64,000 nt of DNA from Amycolatopsis sp. FDAARGOS 1241 (GTDB lineage: Bacteria; Actinomycetota; Actinomycetes; Mycobacteriales; Pseudonocardiaceae): assembly GCF_016889705.1 (NCBI RefSeq), contig NZ_CP069526.1:2542001-2606000 (forward strand), given 5' to 3'. Shown piece after piece: positions 37,232 to 45,727 of this stretch. The notes under the pieces are model-generated. The model did no database searches. It saw only the letters and a program-made list of their open reading frames with translations, and was not told the origin of the DNA. Every line of letters starts with the position of its first letter. Within the stretch, counting starts at the first letter, position 1. The translations under genes and the position numbers were made by a program.

Positions 37232-38056
37232 ATGCCGGGCTCGGAGCTCTACGAGAAATTCATGGCGCTGCACACCCGCGAGGGTGGCCTCGTCATGCCG
37301 AACGCCTGGGATGGACTCTCGGCGCTGATGGTGGCCGATGCCGGTTTCGAGGCGATCGCGACATCATCGGCGGCGCTCGCCGCCACACTCGGCCGGTCCG
37401 ACGGACGTCACGAAGTCACCCGTGGCGAGCATCTCGAGCACGCGGGACTGCTCGGCCGGCTGACCGGGTTGCCCGTCAACGGAGACTTCGAGGACGGTTA
37501 CGGCGACACGCCTGAAGAGGTCGCGGCAACGGTCGAAGCCGCCGTCGAGTTCGGCTTGGCCGGTATCGGAGTCGAGGACACCTCGGGTAATCCCGACCAA
37601 CCCATCCGTGACTTCGACGATGCTGTCAATCGCGTGCGCAGCGCCGTCGACGCGGCCAAGGGGCGCCTCGCCGTCACCGGCCGCACCGACAACTTCATCC
37701 AGGGACGGCCCGATCTCGACGACACCATCCGGCGCCTGACGGCCTTCGCCGAGGTCGGTGCGGATGTGCTCTACGCGCCATTTCCTCCCGACCTCGACGC
37801 TCTGGGCGCGATCGTCACCGCGGTCGCGCCGACACCGGTCAACGTCCTGGTGTCGCCGTCGGACAAGGTGCTGACCGTCGCCGAGCTGCAGAACGCCGGG
37901 GTCAAGCGCATCAGTTTGGGTCCGTTTCTCTACGCCAACGCGATGGCGGCACTCGAACGGGCCACCAAGGCGCTCGTCGCGGGCGACCTCGCGTCGGCGA
38001 CGACGGGGATGAGCTTCGACCGCATCGGCGAACTGATCGCGCGCGCCAAGAACTAG
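37232..38056 (+). CDS. isocitrate lyase/PEP mutase family protein
   Basis: A 274-residue barrel enzyme of the PEP mutase/methylisocitrate lyase superfamily: LVMPNAWDGLSALMVADAGF, the Mg-binding NGDFEDGYGD, then GIGVEDTSG and VTGRTDNFIQG. The catalytic Cys loop (KKCGH) of isocitrate lyase is absent, as in the oxaloacetate-hydrolase/phosphonopyruvate-type subgroup. It would cleave or rearrange a C-C or C-P bond in a 2-oxo acid; the substrate is unknown. Good AGGAAAGG before the ATG. Middle gene of the operon. Confidence 0.9.
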   Translation: MPGSELYEKFMALHTREGGLVMPNAWDGLSALMVADAGFEAIATSSAALAATLGRSDGRHEVTRGEHLEHAGLLGRLTGLPVNGDFEDGYGDTPEEVAATVEAAVEFGLAGIGVEDTSGNPDQPIRDFDDAVNRVRSAVDAAKGRLAVTGRTDNFIQGRPDLDDTIRRLTAFAEVGADVLYAPFPPDLDALGAIVTAVAPTPVNVLVSPSDKVLTVAELQNAGVKRISLGPFLYANAMAALERATKALVAGDLASATTGMSFDRIGELIARAKN

Positions 38057-38108
38057 CCCACGAACCACCACCGTTCACCTACTGGTCACAAGAAGAAAGC
38101 AGATTGAC

Positions 38109-38756
38109 ATGGATCTCGAGAAGCTCATGAGCCAGCATCTCACCAGGGCCTTCGACGGCAGCAAAACCATCCCGGACGAAACCCTTCACCAACTGCTGAG
38201 GTTTCTCCGGTCCGCGCCGACCTCGACGAACATCCAGCCCAACCACTTCTACGTCCTCGCCTCGGCCGAAGCCAAGAAGCAGCTCGCGGACAACTTGGGC
38301 GAACGGTTTCAGGACAACAGCGGCAAGATCCTGAACGCGTCGCACACCATCATCCTCACCACCCGGGCGGATGTGCCGGACAGCCACCTCGACGAGGTGT
38401 TCGCCAAAGAGACCGCCGACGGTCGGTTCCCCGACCCGGAAAAGAACGCGATGTGGCAGTTCATGACCCGCGACTTCCTGAACCTGCGCAACTACGCCTA
38501 CAAGGATCTGAACCACTGGATGGAAAAACAGACCTACATGGTAATGGGCATGACCATGATGGCGGCCGCTGAACTCGGCGTCGACGCCACACCGCTCGAA
38601 GGGTTCGAGCCGGCCAGCGTCGACAAGGCCTTCAAGATCCGCGAAACCGGTCACACCACGACAGTGCTGCTGGCACTCGGCTACCCCAATCCCGAGAAGG
38701 CATACAAGGGACCGATTTCGCGTTTCGAAGCAGACCGGCTGTTCACCTTCATGTGA
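38109..38756 (+). CDS. nitroreductase family protein (NfsB-like)
   Basis: A 215-residue FMN enzyme with the NfsB-type N-terminus RAFDGSKTIPDETLHQLLRF, the FMN-contacting RSAPTSTNIQPNHFYVL, a central QTYMVMGMTMMAAAELGVDA and the C-terminal VLLALGYPNPE. It reduces nitroaromatics, quinones or flavins with NAD(P)H. Codon use has more A and AA/AG lysine codons than neighbours, and the sequence looks proteobacterial, so transfer is likely. Last gene of the operon. Confidence 0.92.
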   Translation: MDLEKLMSQHLTRAFDGSKTIPDETLHQLLRFLRSAPTSTNIQPNHFYVLASAEAKKQLADNLGERFQDNSGKILNASHTIILTTRADVPDSHLDEVFAKETADGRFPDPEKNAMWQFMTRDFLNLRNYAYKDLNHWMEKQTYMVMGMTMMAAAELGVDATPLEGFEPASVDKAFKIRETGHTTTVLLALGYPNPEKAYKGPISRFEADRLFTFM

Positions 38757-39207
38757 GCATCCTGGGCTGGGGGGACGACCGCGGGCGCCACGGGGGTCGT
38801 GACCTGTGCGATGTCAGTCTTCGGTCGCCGGTTGGTGTCCCCATCGTTGACGGCTCGGGTCGCTCCGCGGACCTCCTCCTCGCTCGGTAACTGGTTCTCG
38901 GCTCGTACTGTGGGGCCGTCGAGCAGTTCGGCGAGGAACTGCTGAGGCAGGCGTCGACGAGATCCAGGCCTGCGCCAACGCGGGCCTGGATCTCGTCGAC
39001 ACCGATCGGGCCGGACAGCACCTCTTGCGGCGCCTCGACGTTCACGGAGTACCGCTTGCCCGGCGTCGCGGCCTCTTGCCGGCGTTGGTCGTCGTGGGCC
39101 AGGTCGACGAGGTCGCGCTCTTCCAGCGGGAACGCTACCGCCTCTGTATTTGTGGTTTCTCGATGACCGGGGCGCGTCCTGAGGACAACCTGCCCGAAAG
39201 ACACGAC
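38757..39207. other. intergenic region with a long perfect hairpin
   Basis: No gene is supported. A minus-strand frame of 158 codons has no family resemblance. The region contains a perfect 18-bp inverted repeat at 38953-39000. Confidence 0.4.
38953..39000. repeat. 18-bp perfect inverted repeat
   Basis: GTCGACGAGATCCAGGCC and its exact complement at 38983-39000 are separated by 12 nt. It lies 196 bp after the nitroreductase stop and 208 bp before pcaL. It could terminate the upstream operon or be the recognition site of an unknown factor; no T-tract follows. Confidence 0.7.
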
Positions 39208-40377
39208 ATGACCGTCCTGCACCATCGCGCCGACGGCGCGGGCACCGCACCTCCATTGATACTCGGACCGTCCCTCGGCACCTCGCTGTCGGTGTGGGAA
39301 CCGCAGGCGGCAGCACTGGCTCGTGGCCGTCAGGTGATCCGGTACGACCTACCAGGCCACGGCGGCTCACCCGCCGGGCTACTACCCGCCGCCGCCACTG
39401 TCGGCGACGTCGCCGGTCTCGTCCTCGCTCTCGCGGACCGGCTCGGCATCGACCGCTTCGCGTATGCCGGGATCTCGTTCGGAGGAGCCGTCGGCACGTG
39501 GCTGGCCGTCAACCACCCCGAGCGCGTCACCTCGCTGATGCTGATCTGCACCTCGGCTCACTTCGGGGAGCCCGGCGGCTGGCACGAACGCGCGCGCCTC
39601 GTTCGAACCGAGGGCATGGTTCCCGTTGCGGACACCGCGGCCGGCCGGTGGTTCACCCCGTCCTTCGTGGACGATCCCGCCGCCCAGGCGCTCGTCGCCG
39701 ACCTACGGACCACCGACGCCACGGCCTACGCCGCGAGCTGCGACGCACTGGCCTCGTTCGACCTCCGTGCCGAGCTGTCTCGCATCACCGCGCCCACCCT
39801 GGTGGTCGCCGGCCGCGAGGACCTCGCGACACCGGTCGACCATGCCCGGCTCCTGGCCGACCGGATCCCTGGAGCGAGCCTCACCGAGGTCGCGCACGCG
39901 GCGCACCTCGTCACGGTCGAACGTCCAGCGCCCGTTTTGGCAGCATTGCGCGGCCATCTCGACAGCCACAGCGAGACACGCGACGCGACAGTCCCCAGTG
40001 ACGACGGCTCCCGCTATGCGGCTGGGATGGCCGTGCGCAGGGCCGTCCTGGGCGACGCCCACGTCGCTCGGGCGATCGCCCGGACCACCGAGTTCACCTC
40101 CGTGTTCCAGGACTTCATCACCCGCTACGCCTGGGGCGAGGTCTGGACCCGTCCCGGCCGCTCGCGAACGACCCGCCGGTGCATGACCCTGACGCCGATG
40201 ATCGCCAACGGTCACCACGACGAACTCGGTATGCACATCCGGGCCGCGCTGCAGGACGGGCTCACTCCCGCTGACATCCAGGAAGTCCTGCTGCAGTCGG
40301 CCATCTACTGCGGCGTCCCCGCGGCGAACACCGCGTTCGCCATTGCCGGCGGGATCTTGGAGGAACACGACAGCTGA
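39208..40377 (+). CDS. pcaL: 3-oxoadipate enol-lactonase/4-carboxymuconolactone decarboxylase fusion
   Basis: A 389-residue fusion typical of actinobacteria. The N-terminal alpha/beta hydrolase (PcaD) has LILGPSLGTSLSVWEPQ, the nucleophile elbow FAYAGISFGGAVGTW and the catalytic His in TEVAHAAHLV. The C-terminal PcaC domain has FTSVFQDFITRYAWGEVWTR, LTPMIANGHHDEL and LLQSAIYCGVPAANTAFAIA. Together they carry out two late steps of the protocatechuate branch of the beta-ketoadipate pathway. No other pca genes are nearby, so it is an isolated copy. ATG 39208 fits the family N-terminus. Confidence 0.93.
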   Translation: MTVLHHRADGAGTAPPLILGPSLGTSLSVWEPQAAALARGRQVIRYDLPGHGGSPAGLLPAAATVGDVAGLVLALADRLGIDRFAYAGISFGGAVGTWLAVNHPERVTSLMLICTSAHFGEPGGWHERARLVRTEGMVPVADTAAGRWFTPSFVDDPAAQALVADLRTTDATAYAASCDALASFDLRAELSRITAPTLVVAGREDLATPVDHARLLADRIPGASLTEVAHAAHLVTVERPAPVLAALRGHLDSHSETRDATVPSDDGSRYAAGMAVRRAVLGDAHVARAIARTTEFTSVFQDFITRYAWGEVWTRPGRSRTTRRCMTLTPMIANGHHDELGMHIRAALQDGLTPADIQEVLLQSAIYCGVPAANTAFAIAGGILEEHDS

Positions 40378-40490
40378 CGGCCGCGGTCAAGTCAGGGGCG
40401 CCGCGCTCGGGCGTGTGCGGCATCATCGGACCGCGGCGGAGCTGAAAATGGATCATCATTCTCAGCTACCGGTTCCGGGCAACGCCGCGG

Positions 40491-40796
40491 TCAGCCGACG
40501 ATGTCCGCCTGCCGCGGGTCGAAGGCGACGTAGCCGGAGAAATCCTTGCCGACGCGGTCGAGGGCGGACCGGTGCGGGTGGGGGTAGCACCAGGCCGCGT
40601 CGTGTGCCTGCCCGTCGTCGGTGGCGACGTCGTAGTACTGGGCTGCGCCCTTCCACGGGCAGGTGTACGGCGTCGTGCTCGGTCGGAGGCTTCCTTGCCG
40701 GATCGCGGCCGGCGGGAAGTACCGGTTCCCCTCGATGGAGATCAGGTCCTGCTGTTCGGCTTCGGCGATCACGGTCCCCGCGACGATGGCTTTCAC
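40491..40796 (-). CDS. DUF427 family protein
   Basis: A 101-residue single-domain protein with the DUF427 pattern: GTVIAEAEQQDLISIEGNRY, FPPAAIRQGSL, then STTPYTCPWKGAAQYYDVAT and the C-terminal FSGYVAFDPRQADI. The function is unknown; it is a small beta-tent fold. GTG 40796 preceded by GAAGGGTG is the best start. It is divergent from an SDR gene, with an inverted repeat between them. Confidence 0.9.
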   Translation of the reverse strand: MKAIVAGTVIAEAEQQDLISIEGNRYFPPAAIRQGSLRPSTTPYTCPWKGAAQYYDVATDDGQAHDAAWCYPHPHRSALDRVGKDFSGYVAFDPRQADIVG

Positions 40797-40847
40797 GAGC
40801 ACGCACCCTTCGTTGTTGTGTCGACTGTCTGCGGCGCCTCGACGACC

Positions 40848-40886
40848 GGGTCTTACCGGGTTGGCGCACCGCTTCAGGTAAGACCC
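40848..40886. promoter_or_regulatory. inverted repeat GGGTCTTACC-N19-GGTAAGACCC between divergent genes
   Basis: A perfect 10-bp arm repeated in inverse orientation with a 19-nt spacer, followed by partial matches (GTCG) on both sides. It lies 52 bp upstream of DUF427 and 84 bp upstream of the SDR, so it is probably an operator for a regulator other than the TetR family described here. Confidence 0.5.
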
Positions 40887-40969
40887 GTCGACCGTGCGGC
40901 ACGAACCTTCTGATTGCCCGACCCGGGAACCGCCCGGCGTCGCGATTCGGTGAGGAAGGAACAACTGTC

Positions 40970-41743
40970 ATGGGTGAGAGCTTCGAGGGCCGGAAGGTCG
41001 TGGTGGTCGGTGGCAGCAGCGGTATGGGGCTGGCCACGGCCCACCAGGTGGTGGGCGGGGGCGGTACCGCCGTGATCACCGGCCGGGACTCCGAGCGGGT
41101 CCAGGCCGCAGTAGACGCCTTGTCGCAGAAGGGAAAAGCCTGGGGCATCACGGCGGAGCTGACCGATCGCGACCAGGTGCCCGAGGTCCGCAAACAGCTC
41201 GCCGCCGAACACGCTGATGCGAATCTGCTGGTCAATGCCGCGGGATTCTTCATCCCGAAGGCGTTCACTGAGTACGACGAAGCCTTCTACGATTCATACA
41301 ACGAATTGAACCGGGCGTTGTTCTTCATCACGCAGACCGTTGTCGCGGGCATGGTCGCCGGTGGCCAGGGCGGCGCGATCGTCAACGTCGGCTCAATGTG
41401 GGCGCACCAGGGCATCGCCGCGACTCCGCACACCGGCTACTCCGTGCAGAAGGGCGGCGTGCACTCGTTCACCAAGGCGCTCGCGATCGAGCTGGCGCCC
41501 CATGGGATCCGGGTCAACGCGGTCGCTCCCGCGGTCGTCAAGACGCCCCTGTACCTGGGCTTCGTACCGGCGGACAAGCTCGACGAAACGGTCGACAGTT
41601 TCGCCGGCTTCCACCCGCTGGGGCGGGTCGGCACCCCTGAGGACATCGCGAACGCCGTGTCGTTCCTGCTGTCGGACAAGTCGAGCTGGATGACCGGCGC
41701 GATCGTTGACGTCGACGGCGGCGTCATGGCCGGCCGCAACTAA
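40970..41743 (+). CDS. short-chain dehydrogenase/reductase, intact copy
   Basis: A 257-residue SDR. The cofactor loop is VVGGSSGMGLATAHQV, the NNAG-equivalent is LLVNAAGFF, the catalytic Tyr and Lys are in HTGYSVQKGGVHSFTKALAI, and the end TGAIVDVDGGVMAGRN is conserved. It should oxidise or reduce an alcohol or ketone with NAD(P). The TGRDSERV segment after beta-2 suggests NADP preference. GAGGAAGG precedes the ATG. A decayed paralogue lies at 7998-8599. It is near the DUF427 gene but transcribed away from it. Confidence 0.95.
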   Translation: MGESFEGRKVVVVGGSSGMGLATAHQVVGGGGTAVITGRDSERVQAAVDALSQKGKAWGITAELTDRDQVPEVRKQLAAEHADANLLVNAAGFFIPKAFTEYDEAFYDSYNELNRALFFITQTVVAGMVAGGQGGAIVNVGSMWAHQGIAATPHTGYSVQKGGVHSFTKALAIELAPHGIRVNAVAPAVVKTPLYLGFVPADKLDETVDSFAGFHPLGRVGTPEDIANAVSFLLSDKSSWMTGAIVDVDGGVMAGRN

Positions 41744-41927
41744 CCCCGCGGGGTAACGCCGGCGCCCTGCGGACGTTCCCGCACCTGTCCGCAGCGTGCG
41801 CCGGCAGGCAACGACCGGCAATTCCGGTGTGTGCGCCACGTTGCCCGGCGTGGCCGGCCCCGGCGGTCTGAAACGGACGAGGTGCCGTCAGGCCCGACCG
41901 TCATCATCGAACAGCACAGGAGTTGGG

Positions 41928-42848
41928 ATGGCTGAGGACCGCTTCATCGACGACGCCATCAACCGCAGCGCCGAAACAGCCGAAGATCGGGTCAAGCTCG
42001 CCAGCATGGTGGCCGAAGCCGCCACCGGCGCACCGGCGGCTCCGACAGGAGGAGATGGACCGAGTGACGCTTCGATCCTGAACTTCGCGCTCAACCTGGA
42101 GTACCTCGAAGCCGAGTTCTACCTTCGTGGCGCAACAGGTCGGGGACTACCGGATGACCTGGTAGGCGGGACAGGGAAGCCGGGTCAGGTTTCCGGTGGT
42201 CGACAGGTCAATTTCGCCAGTCCCGTGATCAAGAACATTGCCCACGAGATCGCCATGGACGAGCGAGCCCACGTGGCGTTCCTCCGCGGCGCACTCGGTG
42301 ACGCGGCCGTTGCGCGCCCACGGATCTCCCTTGGCTACAGCTTTACCGCCGCGGCGACCGCCGCCGAATTGATCAAGCCCGGCGAGATCTTCGATCCCTA
42401 TGCGAGCGACCGCAACTTCCTCTTCGCTGCCTTCCTCTTCGAAGATGTCGGAGTCACGGCCTTCAAGGGCGCGGCACCGTTCATCTCCAACAAGACGTAC
42501 CTGGATGCAGCAGCAGGCCTACTGGCCACCGAGGCCTACCACGCCGGGATCGTGCGGGCCACGCTGTTCGCCGAAGGACTCGCGGACGACTCGGTGTTCG
42601 ATGTCCTGCACAAGATCTCCGCGGTCCGCAACGCGGTCAGCGGCCCCGCTGATGACGATCAGGATCTCGGCACCAAGGACGAAGCCAACTTGGTTCCCAC
42701 CGACGAGCACGGTCGTGCCTTCGGCAGGAGCGCCGCGGAGATCCTCAACATCGTTTACCTCGATCCGCAAGGAGCCTCCTCCGGCGGCTTCTACCCGGAT
42801 GGACTCAATGGAGACATCGTGCAGGGCGCGGCACCGACCGCCGGCTAG
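41928..42848 (+). CDS. ferritin-like domain protein (desiccation-related PCC13-62 type)
   Basis: A 306-residue protein whose main part is a four-helix ferritin-like bundle: DASILNFALNLEYLEAEFYL, then IAHEIAMDERAHVAFLRGAL and FLFAAFLFEDVGVTAFKGAA, with LLATEAYHAGIVRATLFAE completing the metal-site pattern (E, ExxH). This family includes desiccation-related proteins; it has no signal peptide. It may bind iron or manganese and limit oxidative damage. CAGGAG precedes ATG 41928. Confidence 0.88.
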   Translation: MAEDRFIDDAINRSAETAEDRVKLASMVAEAATGAPAAPTGGDGPSDASILNFALNLEYLEAEFYLRGATGRGLPDDLVGGTGKPGQVSGGRQVNFASPVIKNIAHEIAMDERAHVAFLRGALGDAAVARPRISLGYSFTAAATAAELIKPGEIFDPYASDRNFLFAAFLFEDVGVTAFKGAAPFISNKTYLDAAAGLLATEAYHAGIVRATLFAEGLADDSVFDVLHKISAVRNAVSGPADDDQDLGTKDEANLVPTDEHGRAFGRSAAEILNIVYLDPQGASSGGFYPDGLNGDIVQGAAPTAG

Positions 42849-42939
42849 TTTCCGCCTCCGCCATTCAGCCGTTCCCGGGGGAGGCTCATGGAGTGAGGGA
42901 ACGAGGTGGCGTGCCGTCGGCTCCTGGCGCGATTCACGC

Positions 42940-43558
42940 TCAAGAGCGTGTCTCATTTGGACTCTCTGCCAAGTTTGCGATGATCTCGTGCGGTGATCGA
43001 CTCGCTGTCGCATCGACTGGTGCCCGATGAGTTGTGGGCGCCGGTGGAGCCGTCGATCCCGCCGGCGAAGGAGCGTCCGCGGGGTGGTGGGCATGCTCGG
43101 ACGGATCCGCAGGCGGTGTTCCCCGCGATCGTGTTCGTGTTGACCAGTGGTTGTGCGTGGGGCGTGCCCCTCGCCGGCGGATTCTCCGCGGCCAACCCCC
43201 ACGACAGCCACGCACTCAAGCCCCCTGGTCAACGCGCTGCCGGCCATCCGCTCCCGCCGGGGACCCCGGCGCCGGAAACCGGCCAAGCTCCACGCCGGCA
43301 AGGCCTACGACATCCCTGCCCTGCGCGACTGGCTGGCGCCGGCGCGTGATCTTCCCGCGCATCACCCGCAAAGGCATCGAACCCGCAGACAAGCTCGGCA
43401 GACACCGGTGGGTCATCGAACGGGCCATCGCTTGGCTGTTCGGCTACCGCCGACTCACCATCCGCTACGAACGCAAAGCCGGCCATTACTCGCCTTCCTC
43501 ACCCGCGCCGCCGGCATCACCTGCTATAAGGAACTCACCAAATAAGACGCGCTCTTGA
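42940..43558 (+). mobile_element. IS5-family remnant with internal deletion
   Basis: Bounded by near-perfect inverted repeats: left TCAAGAGCGTGTCTCATTTGG and the complement of the right end TCAAGAGCGCGTCTTATTTGG. The transposase N-terminus (GTG 42993: LVPDELWAPVEPSIPPAKER then GCAWG) runs into the later part (SRRGPRRRKPAKLHAGKAYD; ITRKGIEPADKLGRHRWVIE; WLFGYRRLTIRYERKA) in changing frames. Its 619 bp is some 200 bp short of a full IS of this type, so the middle (with the first catalytic Asp region) is deleted. It is inactive but could be moved by a related transposase. Confidence 0.8.
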
Positions 43559-43736
43559 CTGGCCAGGAGATTTCACGGGGCGCTCCTGCTGCGGCCGCCG
43601 TAGGAGCGCCATCACGAACCGTGTTCAGGTTCGACAACCTCCTGATCTGCGTGGTAAGACGCTGAGGTCCGATGCCGCGAATACTGCTGTACTGAAAGTG
43701 CCGCCCAGGTGAAGACTGGATACAGGAAGGTGCCGG

Positions 43737-44654
43737 ATGAAGGCGATTGTGGTGTCGGATCAAGCCGTGGGAACGGCCGGGATGACGCTGGTGGAGCGGC
43801 CTGAGCCGGCTGCGGCAGGGAACGACGTTGTCGTCGAGGTTCACGCGTCCGGGTTCACCCCGGGTGAGCTGACGTGGCCGTCGGCCTGGGTCGATCGCCT
43901 CGGTCGTGACCGGACGCCGTCGATCCCCGGCCACGAGCTGGCCGGAGTGGTCAGCGCCCTCGGCTACGGCACGGCGGGATTGTCGGTGGGGCAGCGGGTG
44001 TTCGGCCTCACGGACTGGACGCGCGATGGCACTTTGGCGGAGTACGCGGCAGTCGAGGCTCGTAACCTCGCGCCGCTGCCGGGCGACGTCGACTTCACGG
44101 TGGGCGCGAGCCTGCCGATCTCCGGCCTGACCGCGTGGCAGGGATTGTTTGTGCACGGCCGTGTCGAGTCGGGGCAGAGCATCCTCGTGCACGGTGCCGC
44201 TGGGGGAGTCGGTTCGATGGTGACGCAGCTCGCGCGCGAGGCCGGCGCCTACATCATCGGCAGCGGTCGGGCTGCCGACCGGCAGACCGCGTTCGACTTC
44301 GGCGCACAGGAGTTCGTCGACCTCGAGAATGACTCGCTGAAAGAGGTCGGCGAAGTCGATCTCGTATTCGATGTCATCGGCGGCGACATCGGGAAGCAGT
44401 CCGCGGGCCTGATTCGAGCCGGGGGAACGCTGGTGACGATCGCCGGCCCGCCTGAGGCTCGGCCCGCCGACGGCCGAGCGATCGACTTCGTCGTCGAGGC
44501 CGACCGTGCCCAGCTGGGTGAGATCGTCCGGCGGGCGCGGGACGGACGGCTGCGGACGGTCATCGGCAACGTCTCGACCCTCGATGACGCTGTGGCCGCC
44601 TTCAACCGGACTGAGCGGGCCAAGGGCAAGACGATCATTCGCGTTCGTCCGTGA
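43737..44654 (+). CDS. NADP-dependent oxidoreductase, zinc-independent MDR family (copy 3)
   Basis: A 305-residue quinone-oxidoreductase-like MDR enzyme with GRDRTPSIPGHELAGVVSAL, NADP loop ILVHGAAGGVGSMVTQLARE and end GKTIIRVRP. It is closest to copy 1 (shared AIVV, DRLGRDRTPSIPGHE, DFGAQEFVDLEND). AGGAAGG lies 8 nt before the ATG. Unlike copies 1 and 2 it has no TGGAC-N6-GTCCA site upstream; the IS5 remnant ends 180 bp upstream and may have removed it. Confidence 0.92.
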   Translation: MKAIVVSDQAVGTAGMTLVERPEPAAAGNDVVVEVHASGFTPGELTWPSAWVDRLGRDRTPSIPGHELAGVVSALGYGTAGLSVGQRVFGLTDWTRDGTLAEYAAVEARNLAPLPGDVDFTVGASLPISGLTAWQGLFVHGRVESGQSILVHGAAGGVGSMVTQLAREAGAYIIGSGRAADRQTAFDFGAQEFVDLENDSLKEVGEVDLVFDVIGGDIGKQSAGLIRAGGTLVTIAGPPEARPADGRAIDFVVEADRAQLGEIVRRARDGRLRTVIGNVSTLDDAVAAFNRTERAKGKTIIRVRP

Positions 44655-45029
44655 GGACTCCGGGCGGCGACTGATCGGGGCCGCCTCGCGGACCGGCGTC
44701 AACCACGCGGCCATCGTTCTTGCTTCGACGCGTCCAACTCGGAGCTTTTCGCGACCCGTGCGCCTGCTGGCAAGCCCGCCGACGGCCGTTCGATTGCGCC
44801 GGACGCCCGCCGTCGGCGGGCTCTGCTCGTTTTCGCACCCCTGTGGGCCACAGCGCCGGGTAGCGGAACCGGTAACGCCCGCATCGGCCAGGCTTGAGAA
44901 TCGGCAGTGGGGTGTGGCTGAGATTTGGACGTCACCGCGCAAGACCAGCATGCTCTGGCACCACGGTATTCTGTGGAGCTTCTTCTGGTACACGGCGAAC
45001 CCCGATTCAAGACGACGGAGGAATTCACC
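44655..45029. other. intergenic region with an inverted repeat
   Basis: No gene is supported in these 375 bp. A 14-bp perfect inverted repeat at 44773-44822 is the only structure noted besides the ribosome-binding site of the next gene. Confidence 0.4.
44773..44822. terminator. 14-bp perfect inverted repeat after MDR copy 3
   Basis: AGCCCGCCGACGGC and its exact complement are separated by 22 nt, 119 bp after the MDR stop. It can form a GC-rich stem and may end transcription, though the loop is long and no T-tract follows. Confidence 0.4.
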
Positions 45030-45446
45030 ATGGCGCTCGTGATCAAGCAGATGGTCGACTCCTACCCAGGTCCCAGGTCGGCCTTCGATGACGCATTGAT
45101 CAAGTGCATCGAAGAATGCGTCTCCTGTTTCCAGGCCTGCGCTGCCTGCGCCGACGCCTGCCTGGCGGAGCCTGACATCGCCTCGCTGATCAAGTGCATA
45201 CGGACCGACCTCGACTGTTCTGACGTGTGTGCCGCCACGACGACCATCCTGACGCGTCGGACAGCAGTTGACCTGACGGTCACCCGCGCTGCCGTCGAGA
45301 GCTGTCTCGCCTCTTGCGTTGCGTGCGCAGAAGAGTGTGAGCAAGACGCTGCGCACCATGAACATTGCCGCATCTGCGCCGAGGCGTGTCGGCGGTGTGA
45401 GGAGTCGTGCCGGCGGCTCTTGGCGGCGCTTCCGACATCTGGATAG
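45030..45446 (+). CDS. four-helix bundle copper-binding protein (DUF326/Csp-like)
   Basis: A 138-residue Cys-rich helical protein: CIEECVSCFQACAACADACL, CIRTDLDCSDVCAA, then CLASCVACAEECEQDAAHHE and CRICAEACRRCEESCRRLL. Cys residues line the inside of a four-helix bundle in this family and bind many Cu(I) ions, giving copper storage or detoxification in the cytoplasm. ACGGAGGAA before the ATG is a good ribosome-binding site. A 16-bp perfect hairpin follows the stop by 11 nt. No copper-responsive regulator or pump is adjacent. Confidence 0.93.
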   Translation: MALVIKQMVDSYPGPRSAFDDALIKCIEECVSCFQACAACADACLAEPDIASLIKCIRTDLDCSDVCAATTTILTRRTAVDLTVTRAAVESCLASCVACAEECEQDAAHHEHCRICAEACRRCEESCRRLLAALPTSG

Positions 45447-45457
45447 CCCCCGTGCCG

Positions 45458-45497
45458 AGGACCATGATCCACGGGTGTGGTCGTGGATCATGGTCCT
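45458..45497 (+). terminator. 16-bp perfect hairpin after the copper-binding protein gene
   Basis: AGGACCATGATCCACG pairs perfectly with CGTGGATCATGGTCCT across an 8-nt loop, starting 11 nt after the stop. This is a strong intrinsic-terminator-like stem without a T-tract, as is common in actinomycetes. Confidence 0.75.
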
Positions 45498-45727
45498 GAG
45501 CACGAGCGAGGAGCCCATTCCCACGGCGAGTGAGTGCCTGATCCCGGTCCGGCGGTCGCGACGTCACGGACGGGGGAGGTGCTCGAAGTGCCGGGAGGCT
45601 GTCCAGCTGTTGGGGGTAGCTCACGACCGACATCCGAGCAGCGCGAAGCAAGTCCACGCCACGGTCAACGACGCCATCACCCCACTGACCGGCATCCGTA
45701 AGCCACGCAGCCAGGAGAGCTTCGGCG
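45498..45727. other. gap between convergent genes
   Basis: 230 bp between the hairpin after the copper-binding gene and the end of the leftward acetyltransferase. I see no gene or motif. Confidence 0.35.

Noticed and set aside
39208..40377. A protocatechuate degradation operon around pcaL
   Set aside because: No pcaGH, pcaB, pcaIJ or pca regulator is adjacent; pcaL stands alone.
42940..42964. TTTGGACTCTC at the left end of the IS5 remnant as a TGGAC operator
   Set aside because: It is part of or directly next to the IS terminal inverted repeat and has no GTCCA arm at the right spacing.
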